In this document: piece by piece, positions 6,303 to 7,355 of the stretch
How the letters are laid out: every line of letters starts with the position of its first letter
Numbering within the stretch: the stretch's first letter is position 1
DNA from: Rubripirellula sp.
Lineage (GTDB): Bacteria > Planctomycetota > Planctomycetia > Pirellulales > Pirellulaceae
Assembly (NCBI GenBank): GCA_029287555.1
Contig: JARFQX010000399.1
Span: 1 to 7,355, forward strand
Direction: 5' to 3'
Length of the DNA stretch: 7,355 bases
Notes under the pieces: model-generated
Database searches by the model: none
What the model was told of the DNA's origin: nothing
The model's input: the letters and a program-made list of their open reading frames with translations, nothing else
Made by a program: the position numbers and the translations under genes

Positions 6303-6308
6303 CTCACC

Positions 6309-7355
6309 ATGAAACGCAGATCTTTTGTGAAAGCACTACCGGCACTACCGGTTTTGACTGGCGCTGTGATTGCGAAGGACTCATCAGCACAAGGCGCGGC
6401 GGGACAGACTACCCAGGCAGCTGGGGCCTCGTCGGCGGCAGAAGTCACCGGCAAGGGTGCAGCAGCCGGCGGGTATGGCAAAAAGGACCTGCAAGAATTT
6501 GCGGGGATTGGTCATTCCGACATGGGCGCCACGGATGCGGACGGGAACCCCAAACCGGGATTCAGCGACCGCAGCAGCAAGCCGAAGAAGGCTGATCCGA
6601 AAGCGCTTTACCAGATGCCGCTGACCAAGGAAGAGCAGGACATCATGGACGGCAAGAAGGGGCCGGAACTGGCCAAGGTGATGAAGATCGTCGTCGCCCA
6701 TGGCAATGCCTTCAACGCCGAGAGACTCGTCGATCTTGGCGGCGCGCCGCATAGTTCCCTGTTCACCGGGCAGGACTACCTCATGCCGATCATTGAAATG
6801 TTCCAGCAATGCGCGGACGCGGGCCTCAAGGCCTACGCCCCCTACACCGTGAATCCGCGTTGCTACGACGTCTACAACGTCGAGAACAACGCGAAAGACA
6901 TGAAGATCATCTACGAGCTTTACGGAGTGCAGCGGGATCTCGACTGGGTGCACGCGCAACTCGGTGCTCCGGACCTGAACTATCGCAGCTGCGCCTGCTA
7001 CGTGGACGAGGTCGGCAATCAGCCGCCTCCCGGAACCTACGTCGCGTGGGCCGAATCGTCCGCGGTGAACTACGGCAATTCTGCCCTCGGACTGCGGACC
7101 AACCGCAACGCCTCAGGCATGGAATTGCTCTGTGCCCTGATCGGCAAGGCGCCGCTGTTCGGACTGATGACCGACGAAGGTCGCATGTCCACCTGGCTCG
7201 TCGATGTGAAGACCACCAAAGAGCCGGATTGGGGCGTGCTCGGCACGGCCATTGGCCTCAAGGTGGTCGACGCCAACCCCTTCATCACGGGCATTGACAA
7301 ATACCTGGGCACCGAAGTCAGCAACGACAACATGCACCTGCTGAAGAAGATGGGA
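6309..7355 (+). CDS. Tat-signalled aconitase X (AcnX/DUF521) family protein, 3' end missing
   Basis: 349 codons are present and the frame is open at the window edge. Residues 1-28 look like a twin-arginine signal: KRRSFVK, hydrophobic ALPALPVLTGAVIA, then a SSAQ-A cleavage region. An Ala/Gly-rich then charged linker spans about 30-104. The AcnX catalytic domain starts near residue 105 (LTKEEQDIMDG) and shows ERLVDLGGAPHSSLF (138-152), a Cys-containing SCACYVDEVGN (227-237) and the family hallmark WAESSAVNYGNSALGLRTNR (247-266). About 245 residues of a domain usually near 400 are in the window. Characterised relatives are cytosolic Fe-S dehydratases: bacterial cis-3-hydroxy-L-proline dehydratase and the large subunit of archaeal phosphomevalonate dehydratase. 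The exact substrate here is unknown. Export by Tat, which carries folded cofactor-containing proteins, would fit an Fe-S enzyme but is unusual for this family. Third codon positions look markedly more GC-rich than in the porin, a possible sign of separate origin. Confidence 0.82.
   Translation, partial: MKRRSFVKALPALPVLTGAVIAKDSSAQGAAGQTTQAAGASSAAEVTGKGAAAGGYGKKDLQEFAGIGHSDMGATDADGNPKPGFSDRSSKPKKADPKALYQMPLTKEEQDIMDGKKGPELAKVMKIVVAHGNAFNAERLVDLGGAPHSSLFTGQDYLMPIIEMFQQCADAGLKAYAPYTVNPRCYDVYNVENNAKDMKIIYELYGVQRDLDWVHAQLGAPDLNYRSCACYVDEVGNQPPPGTYVAWAESSAVNYGNSALGLRTNRNASGMELLCALIGKAPLFGLMTDEGRMSTWLVDVKTTKEPDWGVLGTAIGLKVVDANPFITGIDKYLGTEVSNDNMHLLKKMG

Larger units (their letters stand above)
6048..6308. 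promoter_or_regulatory. Divergent promoter region between AraC remnant and aconitase-X gene
   Basis: The 261-base spacer separates two divergent genes, the usual arrangement of an AraC-type regulator and its target, and should hold both promoters. I see no well-matched -35/-10 pair. The only structured element I can support is the short candidate leader ORF at 6206-6262. Confidence 0.4.

Overview
This window looks like the end of a contig from a Planctomycetota bacterium, probably of the Pirellula/Rhodopirellula type. That placement is inference from protein style. The main clue is a secreted Gly/Arg- and repeat-rich protein with a Trp/Tyr-rich C-terminal module that I know mainly from planctomycetes. 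Supporting clues are an exported NTF2-like/lipocalin-like protein beside it, an OprB-type porin, and a moderately GC-rich composition.

Layout. Positions 1-149 are not genome: a poly-C run followed by a complete Illumina Nextera adapter. From 150 to about 2278 on the minus strand lies a probable two-gene unit. The promoter-proximal gene encodes an exported two-domain protein, and 60 bases downstream comes the repetitive secreted protein, which is cut off by the adapter. A 313-base divergent spacer separates this unit from a plus-strand stretch (2592-3500) that holds gene fragments: a DsbA/HCCA-isomerase-like piece joined in frame to the ATP-grasp part of glutathione synthetase, then an out-of-frame shard and a hairpin. 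An apparently intact OprB-like porin follows (3747-5090). Convergent to it is a broken AraC-family regulator (in-frame TGA, second half of the HTH region missing). Divergent from that regulator is the first two-thirds or so of an aconitase-X family protein carrying a twin-arginine signal; it runs off the right edge.

How the genes fit together. The minus-strand pair on the left plausibly makes two exported proteins of unknown role. The porin would bring small solutes through the outer membrane, and the AraC regulator may once have controlled the porin or the divergent aconitase-X gene. The two broken genes suggest local decay, or alternatively chimeric assembly; read mapping would separate these. 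I see no CRISPR array, transposase, tRNA, rRNA or recognisable defence system. The items most worth a second look are the Tat-signalled aconitase X, the thioredoxin-fold/GshB chimera and the broken AraC gene.
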